A stretch of DNA of 64,000 bases from Monomorium pharaonis (lineage: Eukaryota > Arthropoda > Insecta > Hymenoptera > Formicidae), in assembly GCF_013373865.1 (NCBI RefSeq), contig NC_050476.1:18799686-18863685 (forward strand), given 5' to 3'. The translations under genes were made by a program, and so were the position numbers. How positions within the stretch are numbered: the first letter of the stretch is position 1; the number at the start of each line of letters is the position of its first letter. Below, in pieces: positions 51,701 to 59,107 of the stretch. The notes below the pieces were generated by a model. That model ran no database searches. It was given only the letters and a program-made list of their open reading frames with translations, and had not been told where the DNA came from.

Positions 51701-54570
51701 GCAAACACAGAACATAGCAGCAACATTGCGGCAATGTTATAACATTGTAGCAACATTACAGCAATATTACAAAATTGCCGCAATGTTTTGTGTTTACTGG
51801 GTAGATTACTCTGAACAAAACAGTTACAATTGGATTATCAAAATAAATTTAATATTTCATTAGTAGATTAAGTTTATAAAAATATTTTTTTAATAAAAAT
51901 ATTTAAATAACAGCAAATGTCGTGTTTTATGGAAATTTTCTTACATTTTTTTCTTTTTTATAGATAAATTGTTAATTAAAGAAAGAATTTAACAAGTTAA
52001 GATTTATATGTTTATAATTGAAATTAAAAATTATTTCAAATTGACTAAATTAAAAGTCATTAATTTTTAATTGTGTTATTTAACTTTTAATTTTTAACTA
52101 GTTACCATCCAATTCTGAAATCAATCGTGTGTGTAAATTAATCAAACAAAAAAGTAATCACATATAAATAATTAAAAAATCAAATAAAATTAAGTTTACT
52201 ATTACAAAAAAATGTTCTTTTAAATTTAATACATTTTTCTAAATCCAAAGAAATTTATGTATTAAAATAATCTAACCAATCCAATGCTTAAATTAAAAAA
52301 TGCAATTGTTAGACTTTTTAAATAATATGTATACTTTTTAAAGTAAATATATTTTCAAATTTTACTTACTTAACTCGATCGTTTTTTTACATAATATTAC
52401 TTGGGTCAGATATTTCTGACACTCCAACCTTACATCTCAATTTTTATTGCCTTTTTTCAATGATTTATAATTAAATAAAGATTAATAATATTCTACATCT
52501 TTTTGAATAGAGGTAATTTTAATAATTTTGTAACTGTAGAAAAATTTGCGTTAAGTATAAAAATATATAACATAATGTATATGACAGATTTAATTACTAA
52601 AAAGTAAGTATATATATATATAAATCTAATTTGTGTATATATGTTTGCGTGTATCAAATTAGAAGTTTAACATAATATTATTAATACATAAAAAATAAAT
52701 TTTATAAATCATAAAAGTAATTAATAATTATTTTATGAACTAGAATTATGTTTTAATATTGAAGATATTTTTCAGAAAAACAATTTAAAATTAGATATTA
52801 TATATTATTAATTCTTTTGTTTATTTAATTTAGACGTTTTGCTTAAACAACACTTAAATTTTAATGTTAACTATATATATTATACATGTCATATTCTTTA
52901 TTTTTACTGATTTATTTTTAAACAATAATTTAAATTTACTAAAAATATTAAAATTATATTTATTTTTATATCCTATTATTTATTATTTTTGGAGTTTTAT
53001 TATTGCAAAAAATGTAATTTTTGTAAACTTTTTTACAATTAAATTTTAAAGTCTAAGTTACATATTTTATTATAAACTAGATTAAGTTACATTAGATATT
53101 AATCAGATTAATATCCAAGCAAACATCAATAATAGTAATACATCTAATATTTTAATTTCCTACTCAATAATATAATTATACGCCCGGGAAAAAATGTTTC
53201 ATATAAAAACATATATAAATATACATAAAATATGTCCATATATGTTTATATATTAGTTTTCTTTCTTTTGTAAAATTTCTGTTTAATATAAAAAAATAAG
53301 TCATACTGAAAAGATAGAAATTAATTTAAAAAATAATTTTCGCATTGCTTCTTTTAAAAAAGCTAAGTATGAAAAATTGTCTATATATAATCATATATAT
53401 TATCAATAAATTAGTTTCTATCTTTTCAGTATGACTATTATTTATTTTTTATATCAAACAGAAATTTTACAAAAGAAAGGAAACTAATATATAAACATAT
53501 ATGGACATATTTTTTATATATTTATATATTTTTTTTATGAAACATTTTTTCCTGGACAGATAGTGTAAATTAATATATAGAGGAATCCGGGGCAGAATGG
53601 GATAGTACTATTATTTTTATTGCATGGTGCCGCAACCTCGCGGAAAATTCGAACTGCTTTAACAGGTCGTTTTAAGACAGAAGCAACTTTGTTGATTGTA
53701 ATAAATTTTCCGCACGGTTGCGGCACGGTTGTATGCAATAATAATAATAGTATACTGTCCCATTTTACCCCGCTATCCCATTCATTCCCCGGGTTTCCCT
53801 GTTAATACATAGACAGTGTTCCATTTAAGATACCGAAATATCTTGAAAACAATGCATTTTCAAAAAATATGTTTTAATTGAAAATTGTAGTTTCAAGGAG
53901 CCCGTCGGACCTAAAATCTAAATAGCTCACCTAATAAACTCCTCCGAACCCTACAACTTTTGTTTGAAACATTTTTGTCAAAAATGCATTGTTTTCGAAA
54001 TATTTCAATATTTTAGTTTGAAATGGATTAATGCGTATGTACCAGTAGCGACTTTCCTTTATAATATATTTATATTTATTTTTGAGTAAAAAAAATTGTA
54101 CTTAAGGTTATATTATTATTTGCTGGAGGTACATATTTTTTAAATAATAATAAAAATTATATTTATCACACGCTAATTACAAAGGTTACGGTATTATTTG
54201 CATGGAGTGTCTGGCACACCCCAAACATTTGTATTGCCTTTTTATTAAAATCTATATTAATACCATGCTTTTTCAAATAATTGTACGAAAAAATATATTC
54301 GATATAATTTAATAAGAATATTTATTGCTTCTATAAATGTCATATTCTTTTTCTCTTCGAGAAAGAGGCGATTATTTATTTCCACTTTCCTCATGTCCCG
54401 AAAATCGCTCTCTATTGAATTAGCGAACAATTGTCTCTTTCTCTCAGATGTCAGATGCGTCGGGGCCGAATGTCGACAGGATCCGCGACCAGCATCGATG
54501 GAGTGACTCCGAGTGCTGTCACCTCGCATACGAGTTGCACAATCTACAGCCGCATCGCGGACATCCGTGA
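21961..54570 (+). CDS. Parathyroid-hormone-receptor-like class B GPCR (12 coding exons, complete)
   Basis: Cell-surface receptor of the secretin/class B family, expected to couple a peptide hormone to G proteins. Splicing exons 21961-21972, 34176-34269, 41007-41113, 42845-43003, 45210-45304, 45756-46084, 47744-47874, 47957-48042, 48212-48356, 49581-49875, 51060-51232 and 54448-54570 gives one 582-residue frame; every junction is GT..AG and phase-consistent. The hormone-binding ectodomain has exactly six cysteines (C27, C38, C47, C61, C78, C100), the WDGILCW segment and four N-glycosylation sequons (N49, N96, N111, N119). TM1 is about 134-155, TM2 starts after LRCPRN (159-163), and TM3 contains EGVYLH (237-242). 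TM4 contains FGWGLPA, TM6 STLVLVPLFGVHY (343-355), and TM7 ends in NGEV (398-401). HMHLF in TM2 and PLFGVHY in TM6 match PTH receptors rather than calcitonin/DH31, DH44 or PDF receptors. The tail (about 405-582) is basic, then Pro/Thr/His-rich. This family is known from many insects but missing in Drosophila. No signal peptide is visible. Confidence 0.9.
23816..23858. repeat. TA microsatellite
   Basis: Uninterrupted TA in receptor intron 1. Confidence 0.95.
27561..27626. repeat. Perfect 66 bp palindrome with an AT centre
   Basis: TCTAAAAGTGTAAAAATATT, then AT repeats, then the exact complement. Confidence 0.9.
30188..30400. mobile_element. Foldback MITE with a CACTGA start
   Basis: Begins CACTGAGAAAAAG. 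Inverted arms of about 80 bases include TTTCAATTAAACGTTTGATT and its near-complement. The 3' limit is approximate. Confidence 0.55.
30451..30921. mobile_element. Long-arm foldback element, copy A (CYCGGG ends)
   Basis: Arms of about 200 bases run from CTCGGGAAAAA to TTTTTCTCGGG. Shared core words with copies B and C are ATATGTCCATATATG, TACTGAAAAGA and GCATTGCTTCTTTT. Confidence 0.75.
34176..34269 (+). CDS. Receptor coding exon 2 (N-terminal ectodomain helix)
   Basis: Acceptor ccgtttcag at 34175 and donor CCAG|gtaagc; 94 bases, leaving phase 1. Encodes residues 5-35, a charged amphipathic helix holding the first ectodomain cysteine (C27), as in class B receptors. Confidence 0.85.
36250..36272. 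repeat. CG dinucleotide run
   Basis: Alternating C and G in a CpG-rich patch of intron 2. Confidence 0.95.
36472..36505. repeat. GA microsatellite
   Basis: GA run about 200 bases after the CG run. Confidence 0.95.
38124..38593. mobile_element. Foldback MITE with CACTG ends, copy 1 of internal family
   Basis: Inverted arms carry ATATGTTGTATTTGTAACTATA and its complement; the ends are CACTG/CAGTG. Interior sequence (GCATAGTAAAATAATTATAG) is shared with 39959-40346. Confidence 0.75.
39791..39958. mobile_element. Foldback element with CACTGA start, possibly truncated
   Basis: Starts CACTGAAAAAAA. Inner inverted arms carry GTGGGCTGCCAAC (near 39835) and its complement form (near 39945). It abuts the next element directly. 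Confidence 0.5.
39959..40346. mobile_element. Foldback MITE with CACTGAGA ends, copy 2 of internal family
   Basis: CACTGAGAAAAAAG to CTCTCAGTG, with the same interior as 38124-38593, about 1.4 kb away. Confidence 0.7.
41007..41113 (+). CDS. Receptor coding exon 3 (ectodomain core, WDGILCW)
   Basis: Acceptor ctctattcag at 41006, donor CGT|gtacgt. 107 bases, residues 36-71. Contains C38, C47, C61 and the conserved Trp/Asp of the hormone-receptor domain, plus the NST sequon at N49. Confidence 0.92.
41114..42844 (+). other. Receptor intron 3 (1.7 kb)
   Basis: More than a third of it is one large imperfect palindrome (about 41937-42655) that ends about 190 bases before exon 4. Confidence 0.6.
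41937..42655. repeat. Large imperfect palindrome, about 720 bp
   Basis: Arms of about 350 bases pair end to end around a centre near 42300. Paired words include CTATGCATTCT, TTAAATGGTATTAATTTTAA, ATGCAGGAAA, CGTTTCAACTT, AACATATTTTGCCATTTTTT and TACAATGCATGTATTTTAAG. Confidence 0.7.
42845..43003 (+). CDS. Receptor coding exon 4 (end of ectodomain)
   Basis: Acceptor gtctttcag, donor AAG|gtaaag. 159 bases, residues 72-124. Includes C78, the NGQWYW and TWSNYSQC motifs with C100, and three sequons. Confidence 0.93.
43450..43525 (-). repeat. tRNA-derived SINE-like fragment
   Basis: On the minus strand, GTGCGAATCCCGCCCGGGAT (a B-box and acceptor-stem-like end) is followed by a run of A. A GCCGGCACCTCAATTG stretch upstream resembles the anticodon arm. 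No intact cloverleaf or A box is seen. Confidence 0.4.
43681..44126. mobile_element. Long-arm foldback element, copy B (CCCGGG ends)
   Basis: Best-preserved palindrome of the three: CCCG... to ...TTTTTTCCCGGG, with ATGTTTCATATAAAAACATA and its complement at the ends and GCATTGCTTCTTTTAAAAAA in both arms. Confidence 0.8.
45210..45304 (+). CDS. Receptor coding exon 5 (TM1)
   Basis: Acceptor catgttgtag, donor TCAA|gtaagt. 95 bases leaving phase 2. Encodes the stalk and the first membrane helix, with GYSISLF as in other class B receptors. Confidence 0.92.
45305..45755 (+). other. Receptor intron 5 (451 bp)
   Basis: Unique-looking sequence; nothing else seen in it. Confidence 0.6.
45756..46084 (+). 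CDS. Receptor coding exon 6 (TM2 to TM4)
   Basis: Acceptor cggacgtag, donor TGGG|gtaagt. 329 bases, residues 156-266 counting split codons. Holds LRCPRN-HMHLF (TM2), the conserved disulfide cysteine C216 before TM3, EGVYLH, and the start of TM4. The frame stays open about 15 bases past the donor before a TAA. Confidence 0.95.
46513..46562. repeat. CT microsatellite
   Basis: About 50 bases of CT in receptor intron 6. Confidence 0.95.
47210..47265. repeat. Perfect 28 bp tandem duplication
   Basis: GGGAAATTGTAGAATCCCTC plus ATTTTCA occurs twice without a gap. Confidence 0.9.
47402..47430. repeat. CA microsatellite
   Basis: CA run with one CG interruption in receptor intron 6. Confidence 0.9.
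47744..47874 (+). CDS. Receptor coding exon 7 (TM4 to TM5, second extracellular loop)
   Basis: Acceptor tccattgcag, donor TTG|gtaaga. 131 bases, residues 267-309. The loop carries the conserved CW pair (C287-W288) that bonds to C216 in class B receptors. Confidence 0.94.
47957..48042 (+). CDS. Receptor coding exon 8 (TM5, third intracellular loop)
   Basis: Separated from exon 7 by an 82 bp intron. Acceptor tacgctag, donor ACAA|gtgagt. 86 bases, residues 310-337, with INFVLFINIVRVL and the KLK loop motif. Confidence 0.93.
48212..48356 (+). CDS. Receptor coding exon 9 (TM6, third extracellular loop, start of TM7)
   Basis: Acceptor gattattag, donor CCAG|gtaacg. 145 bases, residues 338-386. Contains STLVLVPLFGVHY, the part most diagnostic of PTH-type receptors. 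Confidence 0.95.
48689..48728. repeat. CT microsatellite
   Basis: About 40 bases of CT in receptor intron 9. Confidence 0.95.
49120..49450. repeat. Dispersed repeat, copy 2 (receptor intron 9)
   Basis: Diverged collinear match to 18930-19260. Confidence 0.55.
49581..49875 (+). CDS. Receptor coding exon 10 (TM7 end, helix 8, basic tail)
   Basis: Acceptor cccccgaaag. 295 bases, residues 387-484. Starts GFFVAVLYCFLNGEV, then a GC-rich tail with many Arg, Ser and Trp. The donor (CAAG|gtgtcc) is weak; it was chosen because it gives the only phase match to exon 11. Confidence 0.88.
49876..49994 (+). other. Possible read-through coding extension of receptor exon 10
   Basis: If the weak gtgtcc donor is skipped, the frame stays open for 39 more codons to a stop ending at 49994. 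This would give a shorter alternative tail. The sequence shows the open frame; its use is unknown. Confidence 0.3.
50049..50161. mobile_element. Small foldback MITE, TACCCGGCG ends
   Basis: 113 bases. CACCAACTAAAAGTTA and its complement flank a repetitive AACAGTTA centre; ends TACCCGGCGA/TTCGCTGGGTA. Confidence 0.65.
51060..51232 (+). CDS. Receptor coding exon 11 (cytoplasmic tail)
   Basis: Acceptor attttgcag, donor CTCG|gtgagt. 173 bases, residues 485-542, rich in Pro, Thr, Gln and His. The Tyr-Leu-Glu and Ser-rich stretches could be phosphorylation sites (inference). Confidence 0.8.
51233..51319 (+). other. Possible read-through coding extension of receptor exon 11
   Basis: Beyond the gtgagt donor the frame remains open for 28 codons before a TAG at 51317-51319. 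Because the donor is strong, this would require regulated intron retention. Confidence 0.2.
51698..51802. mobile_element. Small foldback MITE, ACCAGCAAACACA ends
   Basis: 105 bases. Left CCAGCAAACACAGAACAT, right ATGTTTTGTGTTTACTGGGT, with short GCAACATT/GCAATGTT repeats inside. Confidence 0.65.
53183..53555. mobile_element. Long-arm foldback element, copy C (CCCGGG ends)
   Basis: Same termini and arms as copy B, but about 70 bases shorter in the centre. Confidence 0.8.
53582..53798. mobile_element. Foldback element, GGAATCCGGGG ends
   Basis: Inverted arms of about 70 bases: ATGGGATAGTACTATTATT and CCGCAACC...GGAAAATT on the left, their complements on the right. Confidence 0.65.
53820..54030. 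mobile_element. Imperfect foldback element
   Basis: Arms share ATCTTGAAAACAATGCATTT and its complement with flanking similarity. Limits are approximate. Confidence 0.5.
54448..54570 (+). CDS. Receptor terminal coding exon 12
   Basis: Strong acceptor (tctctttctctcag) after a 3.2 kb intron. It continues the phase-0 frame for 40 codons to TGA, ending in HRGHP. No PDZ-binding terminus is visible. Confidence 0.75.
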   Translation: MSDASGPNVDRIRDQHRWSDSECCHLAYELHNLQPHRGHP

Positions 54571-54717
54571 TAACGCCCGCATTTCACGGCAGGAAGAAAA
54601 AAAATGCATGTCGCACTTGTCCTATAAACGTTCCACGCGCGTTTAAACGAACGCGCATACCGTCCTTCAAAAAGGATGGGAAAAAAGAAAATTAGGAGAA
54701 TTTTTAAAATTTCTGCT

Positions 54718-54723
54718 AATAAA
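54718..54723 (+). promoter_or_regulatory. Candidate polyadenylation signal of the receptor gene (AATAAA)
   Basis: First AATAAA after the TGA, about 148 bases downstream. It is followed by A- and T-rich sequence before a foldback element begins at 54867. Confidence 0.35.
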
Positions 54724-54866
54724 TTCTCAAAAAACCAAAAAGAGATAGAGGGAAGAATAAAAAGAATTATCTACTTCATATTCTTTCACGCATTTTCTTC
54801 CTCTGTTGCGCGCGTTATGCTTATTGTTAGCGATAAAACAGAGACTGAGCCTTTTTCTTTTAGTTC

Positions 54867-55339
54867 CCCCTGGTGAAAATTTGTCTTGCAATTAGAATTC
54901 TTCATACAATTTTTCTGAATTTTTCAAAATTTCTGTACAATTTCATCATTTTTTATAAATTAGCTCAGATTTGTTTTATATGAATTAAGTCTTTTCAAAT
55001 ATTAAGAAGTTTATATCTTTTCCTTTAAAAATTCTTTAGCCCTCGTCTACAATAAAGATTTAAGCTTTAAGCCGCAAGAAATTAACCAATCACAATCGAG
55101 TATTCTTATAAAAATCTACTGTGATTGGCCAGTTTCTTACGGCTTAAAGCTTAAATCCTTCATTGTAGACTAGGGCTTACGTGAATTCTGAAGTACCTAT
55201 CTAGGATTTTTCATTTTATAAGAAAATCTATAAATTTGCAAAAGTTTTTCAGATGTTTCTCAGAAATCTTCGTAAATTTAAAATATGAAGAATTTTTTAA
55301 AATATTATAAGAAATTATAAGATTTTTTTTTCACCAAGG
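54867..55339. mobile_element. CCTGGTGAAAA-ended element carrying a nested insertion
   Basis: Ends CCCCTGGTGAAAATTTG and TTTTTTTCACCAAGG are inverted. The interior resembles the element at 60894-61296 but is interrupted by a second palindrome at 55038-55177. Confidence 0.55.
55038..55177. mobile_element. Foldback element nested in 54867-55339
   Basis: 140 bases with arms of about 57: GTCTACAATAAAGATTTAAG and CCAATCACA on the left, their complements on the right. Ends are AGCCCT/AGGGCT. Confidence 0.75.
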
Positions 55340-55494
55340 CGCGCATCGCGTTTATTTCATAGAGATTCCGTGTCATTTACGCAGTTGTCCGTGGCGTAGC
55401 TCTTAATTCGTGCGAGTTTATGTGTATAATAATGTACAAACAACGTTCGATATTTTACAGATTTATACATGGAAAGAACGGTTTTTTTTTGGTA

Positions 55495-55678
55495 AAGTAT
55501 CTAAAAATTTAGCTATAGAAATAGATCTGAAAATAATTTTATTGGATCGACTTTTAAGTAAAATAAACTGCTGCTGAGAATTTAATTATTCTAACAAGTT
55601 TGAGCGTCTTGCATAATTACTTTAAAAATTCAACAAAATTATTTTCAAATCTATATATAGTTAAATTTTTAGATACTT
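55495..55678. mobile_element. Foldback element, AAGTATCTAAAAATTTAGCTA ends
   Basis: Arms of about 50 bases (AGTATCTAAAAATTTAGCTA and TGAAAATAATTTTATTG) are inverted at the right end. Confidence 0.65.
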
Positions 55679-56538
55679 CAGCAAGAAAGCAGTTCTTTTT
55701 CAACGTAAAAAGGTTGAACTTTTAACAGCTTTTTTTTCGTCGACATATCTCAATGTTTCGAAATGCGACGCGTCATTTGTAATTAACACCGAGCTCGATT
55801 TAATGAAAATGCTGAACCACTGAACGCTCCGCTATTAACGACGATTTCCACGCATACATAATATAAATAAAAGCTACTTGTCAAACTTTGATACGGCTGT
55901 ATCGCCATGCATCGCAAAAGTCTTATCAGCAGTCCTATTTGCAACTACGTTGCACTGCAAACATTGCGTAAACATTAGGACACGCTTTTGCATGGGTGTA
56001 CCTCATTTTAAGTGCTATGAAAGTTCTATTTTTACACACGGCGGAATAGCCTCGGGATATCACAGTTCACTTCATTCATTATTTATCGTAAATATCACAT
56101 GAAAAACGTCAGTATTTCTATTTTTTAAGCATTTTTAACAATACCGTGATTGAAAATCTTATCCAACAAATCTTAACTCTTAAGACTATTAAGTATGTTT
56201 AAAAATAAGATATATATATGAGATAATAAATGTTGGCAAATTTCTTATTAAGGAAAATATTGATAGCGATGCCTATCGTGAGAAGTGTTATCAATTTTAA
56301 GATAAGAGCGTTTTGCTCCGAAAATAAACGTTAAACATTTTACCTCGTAAGCTCTCTCACTACGTGTGTGTAAATGTGTATATATTTGTACCAAGACCGG
56401 CTATGCGAATATTTGATGTACAACATGTATATGTACATTAAAATAAAAAAGGATGAGTACAATAAATCTTTTATTATTCAACTTATAATATATACAGTTC
56501 TATATAATCTCGAATTTTTATCAAAAACATTTTTTATA

Positions 56539-56544
56539 TTTATT
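56539..56544 (-). promoter_or_regulatory. Candidate polyadenylation signal of SCO1 (AATAAA)
   Basis: AATAAA on the minus strand about 380 bases after the stop; another lies at 56470-56475. Neither can be preferred from sequence alone. Confidence 0.25.
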
Positions 56545-56924
56545 GAAAAATAAATATTTTAATCAACATGTATACTTCACATATTTTATTTTATACTAAA
56601 TATATATATGCTAAATACCTCTATATATGGGACATGGTAGAGCGAATACAATTTAGTCAGTAAACTTTGTTTTTTTTTTCCATTTTAAAGTAAATAGAAG
56701 AACCCTGGCAATATTTACTTCTTTTATCCAGTTTGTACATTGATTAGATGAAAAATGAATACAAAAATGAAACCAAAAATCGGGTCGGAGCTGATCCAAC
56801 TCTCCTGAACGGTTTAAAAATCCATCTTTCCATCTTAGGCATTTGACATACTATGTGCACAAATTCTTGCAGCACAATACTGATTTAAAAATCTATATGT
56901 ACATAGGAATGTTGCAACGTGCAC

Positions 56925-57107
56925 TTATAACACTCCTTTGATCGGTAAAGACGGCATCCAAGAAGAAGAATCATTCTTTAATTGATCGTACTTTAATTTG
57001 TTTACAAGAATGCTGGTTACGATCTTATCCACATCGTGCGTCTGCCCATAATAATCTACAAACAGGCCCTCCGGATCTATTAAGTATATAATGATCGTGT
57101 GATCCAC
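56925..57107 (-). CDS. SCO1: SCO1 exon 4 (copper-ligand histidine and C-terminus)
   Basis: Acceptor ttctttttcag. 60 codons plus TAA. Carries His217 in VDHT and the DPEG-FVDYYG strand. Confidence 0.94.
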   Translation of the reverse strand: MDHTIIIYLIDPEGLFVDYYGQTHDVDKIVTSILVNKLKYDQLKNDSSSWMPSLPIKGVL

Positions 57108-59107
57108 CTGAAAAAGAAAACGCGACAAAATTAAATCACATGTTAATTTAACAACAAAGTAAAATATATATCTTATACCATTCATTTGCTGCAACATAAT
57201 TAAATAAAAAGAGTTTTTTCAGTTTAAGTGTTAAATAATTATAATAAATTTATATTATATTAATAATATTTTAATCATTAAACTTTATTAATTTATGCTA
57301 CAAATTCATCAAATAGTATAATTTTTTAAGGAAAACTCAATTAGAAATGAAAACTCACAAGTGACGTATTTATAATATTTGTTAAATTTGTAAAATAAAA
57401 TAAACTTACAATAAACTATATCTACGCAATTAATTTTATGGCTGTATGTAATATCATTTTTTAATGTAATTTTAGTATAGTGATTTGGTTTTCTGATTGA
57501 AAGAGAATAAAAATATTATTAATTCTTCATTTAGTGTATGAAATTCTTAGAATTCGGAATTTTTTCAGGCAACTTAAAAATGACAATTTTTTTAGTTATG
57601 TCATTACAGCAAATGAGCGATGCAATTATTAAGTTACTTCGCGATATACTAACGATATAGTCATCATCCTGATCCTTAGGGCCATTACTATAGTAAACTC
57701 TGTACGCCTTACATGCTTGTCCAACTTGTTCGTTGTTGCCGGTGAGACCAATGATCTTATCAGAGAATTCTTTGACGTACTTGCCAACAACAGTGGGCGT
57801 ATCTCTATCTGGATCGACCGATATAAAAATCGGTTGTATCTTCAAATTGTGTTCTTTTTCTGCAAATGAGATAATGTATTGTCAACAAAATACAAAGATA
57901 CAAAAGCAAGTACTTTTTTATTATTATTATCAGAATTGGGCATCCAAAATAATATAATGTAAATCACATATATATAATGTAAATTATATTATAAATTAAA
58001 TATATTTTACATGTCGGCTATGATAATTTATGAATCTCAAAAAGATTCAGATTTCAACAGTAATAATAAAAATGGTATTATTTTTCATATTTTCAATATT
58101 GTATGATTTTTATTTTATCAATATTAAAGCCATTAATATTACATTAACAATTTTCTAACTTGATTACTTTTTTCTGTATTATCTAATTTATAATAATGTA
58201 CATGATGTAAACAATATATACTCGTAAATAATCCATGTAGGTGCAATCTCAAAATTAATTGCGCAATCCTAATTATTGATTTAAATCTGATACACTTACC
58301 GAGAGTGTCCACTACATTTGTCATCTTTTCAATTTCATCAGGACAAACATCTGGGCAGTGAGTAAATCCAAAGTATATCATTACCCATTGCCCCAAGAAA
58401 TCATCAGACTTTACTGTCTTCCCTTCTGAATTTACCAGTTCAAACTTGCCACCAATCTTAGCCTTGCCCAACTGCCGCCTTCTCTCACGAGCTATGGTTT
58501 TATCTTTCTCCTCTCTGAGATGATGCATGTATAATATAATACCAGTACCGACAAGTCCGGATATTGTCAAACTTTTCCATGTAATTGGCGATTTCTTCTT
58601 TATCTTTGTAGGTTGCTTGGGTAGACTAGACTGTTGACTCAAAGCATTTGACGTGTATATGTATCTAAACTAAACAAACAAATAATTTATTAATTTTATT
58701 AACAAAAATGCTATTAAAAAATTCAACATAAATAAGAGGTTTACTGTTATTATAGAAACCAAATTATTTTTACAAATCAATAACATGAAATATACATGCA
58801 GCACTAATTTGATGATCATGTAATTCGCAGTTTACGAATAGTCATATAGTAATTATGATTTTTTTTTTATTATTTATAATCGATAATTCTCACTAATCTT
58901 CAACTAAAAATAATAAAACTTATTTTTTACATAAAAATAATAATAAACGAATATAACTGAAAATTAGCAACATGCAATACAGTATAAGAATATTGTCGTT
59001 ATTTTAGAGCATAACGTATAACAATTTTTTTTTAAAGTTACCTTTGTAAGAACATTACGAGAACTCCTATTTAATGACGCAATTGATCTTAATATTAACG
59101 TCGACAT
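56925..59107 (-). CDS. SCO1: SCO1, mitochondrial copper chaperone for cytochrome c oxidase (4 exons, complete)
   Basis: Inner-membrane thioredoxin-fold protein that delivers copper to the CuA centre of cytochrome oxidase subunit 2. Exons 59042-59107, 58300-58669, 57654-57859 and 56925-57107 splice in phase into 274 residues (human SCO1 is about 300). The N-terminus is basic and Ser/Leu-rich, fitting a mitochondrial presequence. A single membrane helix lies at about 56-70, then the SCO domain. Copper ligands are visible: Cys127 and Cys131 in CPDVCP, and His217 in VDHT. The family stretches FISVDPDRDTP and YRVYYS are present. The ATG at 59107 is the first in frame; upstream the frame has only a TTG. 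The C-terminus runs about 20 residues past the usual family end (WMPSLPIKGVL). It points toward the receptor gene and lies just downstream of prefoldin 1 on the same strand. Confidence 0.95.
57108..57653 (-). other. SCO1 intron 3 (546 bp)
   Basis: AT-rich; nothing else seen. Confidence 0.7.
57654..57859 (-). CDS. SCO1: SCO1 exon 3 (central SCO domain)
   Basis: Acceptor tcatttgcag, donor TATATC|gttagt. 206 bases, residues 146-214, including VDPDRDTP and YRVYYS. Confidence 0.93.
57860..58299 (-). other. SCO1 intron 2 (440 bp)
   Basis: AT-rich; nothing else seen. Confidence 0.7.
58300..58669 (-). CDS. SCO1: SCO1 exon 2 (membrane helix and CPDVCP)
   Basis: Acceptor tttgtttag, chosen over a second tag five bases downstream because only the first keeps phase. 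Donor CTCG|gtaagt. 370 bases. Confidence 0.9.
58670..59041 (-). other. SCO1 intron 1 (372 bp)
   Basis: AT-rich; nothing else seen. Confidence 0.7.
59042..59107 (-). CDS. SCO1: SCO1 exon 1 (presequence)
   Basis: ATG to donor AAAG|gtaact, 22 codons, phase 0. Contains four Arg and no acidic residues, as expected for mitochondrial targeting. Confidence 0.88.

Larger units (their letters stand above)
51233..54447 (+). other. Receptor intron 11 (3.2 kb)
   Basis: Very AT-rich. Holds a small foldback (51698-51802) and then three foldback elements in a row (53183-53555, 53582-53798, 53820-54030). Confidence 0.6.
54571..56924. other. Intergenic region between convergent receptor and SCO1 genes
   Basis: Contains both probable 3' UTRs, a nested pair of foldback elements (54867-55339 with 55038-55177 inside), and another foldback at 55495-55678. 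The open frame at 55878-56102 is not recognised. Confidence 0.6.

Noticed and set aside
21961..54570. Receptor as DH31 (calcitonin-like), DH44 or PDF receptor
   Set aside because: HMHLF in TM2, PLFGVHY in TM6 and the ectodomain spacing fit PTH receptors better; calcitonin-type receptors have a different TM2 start.
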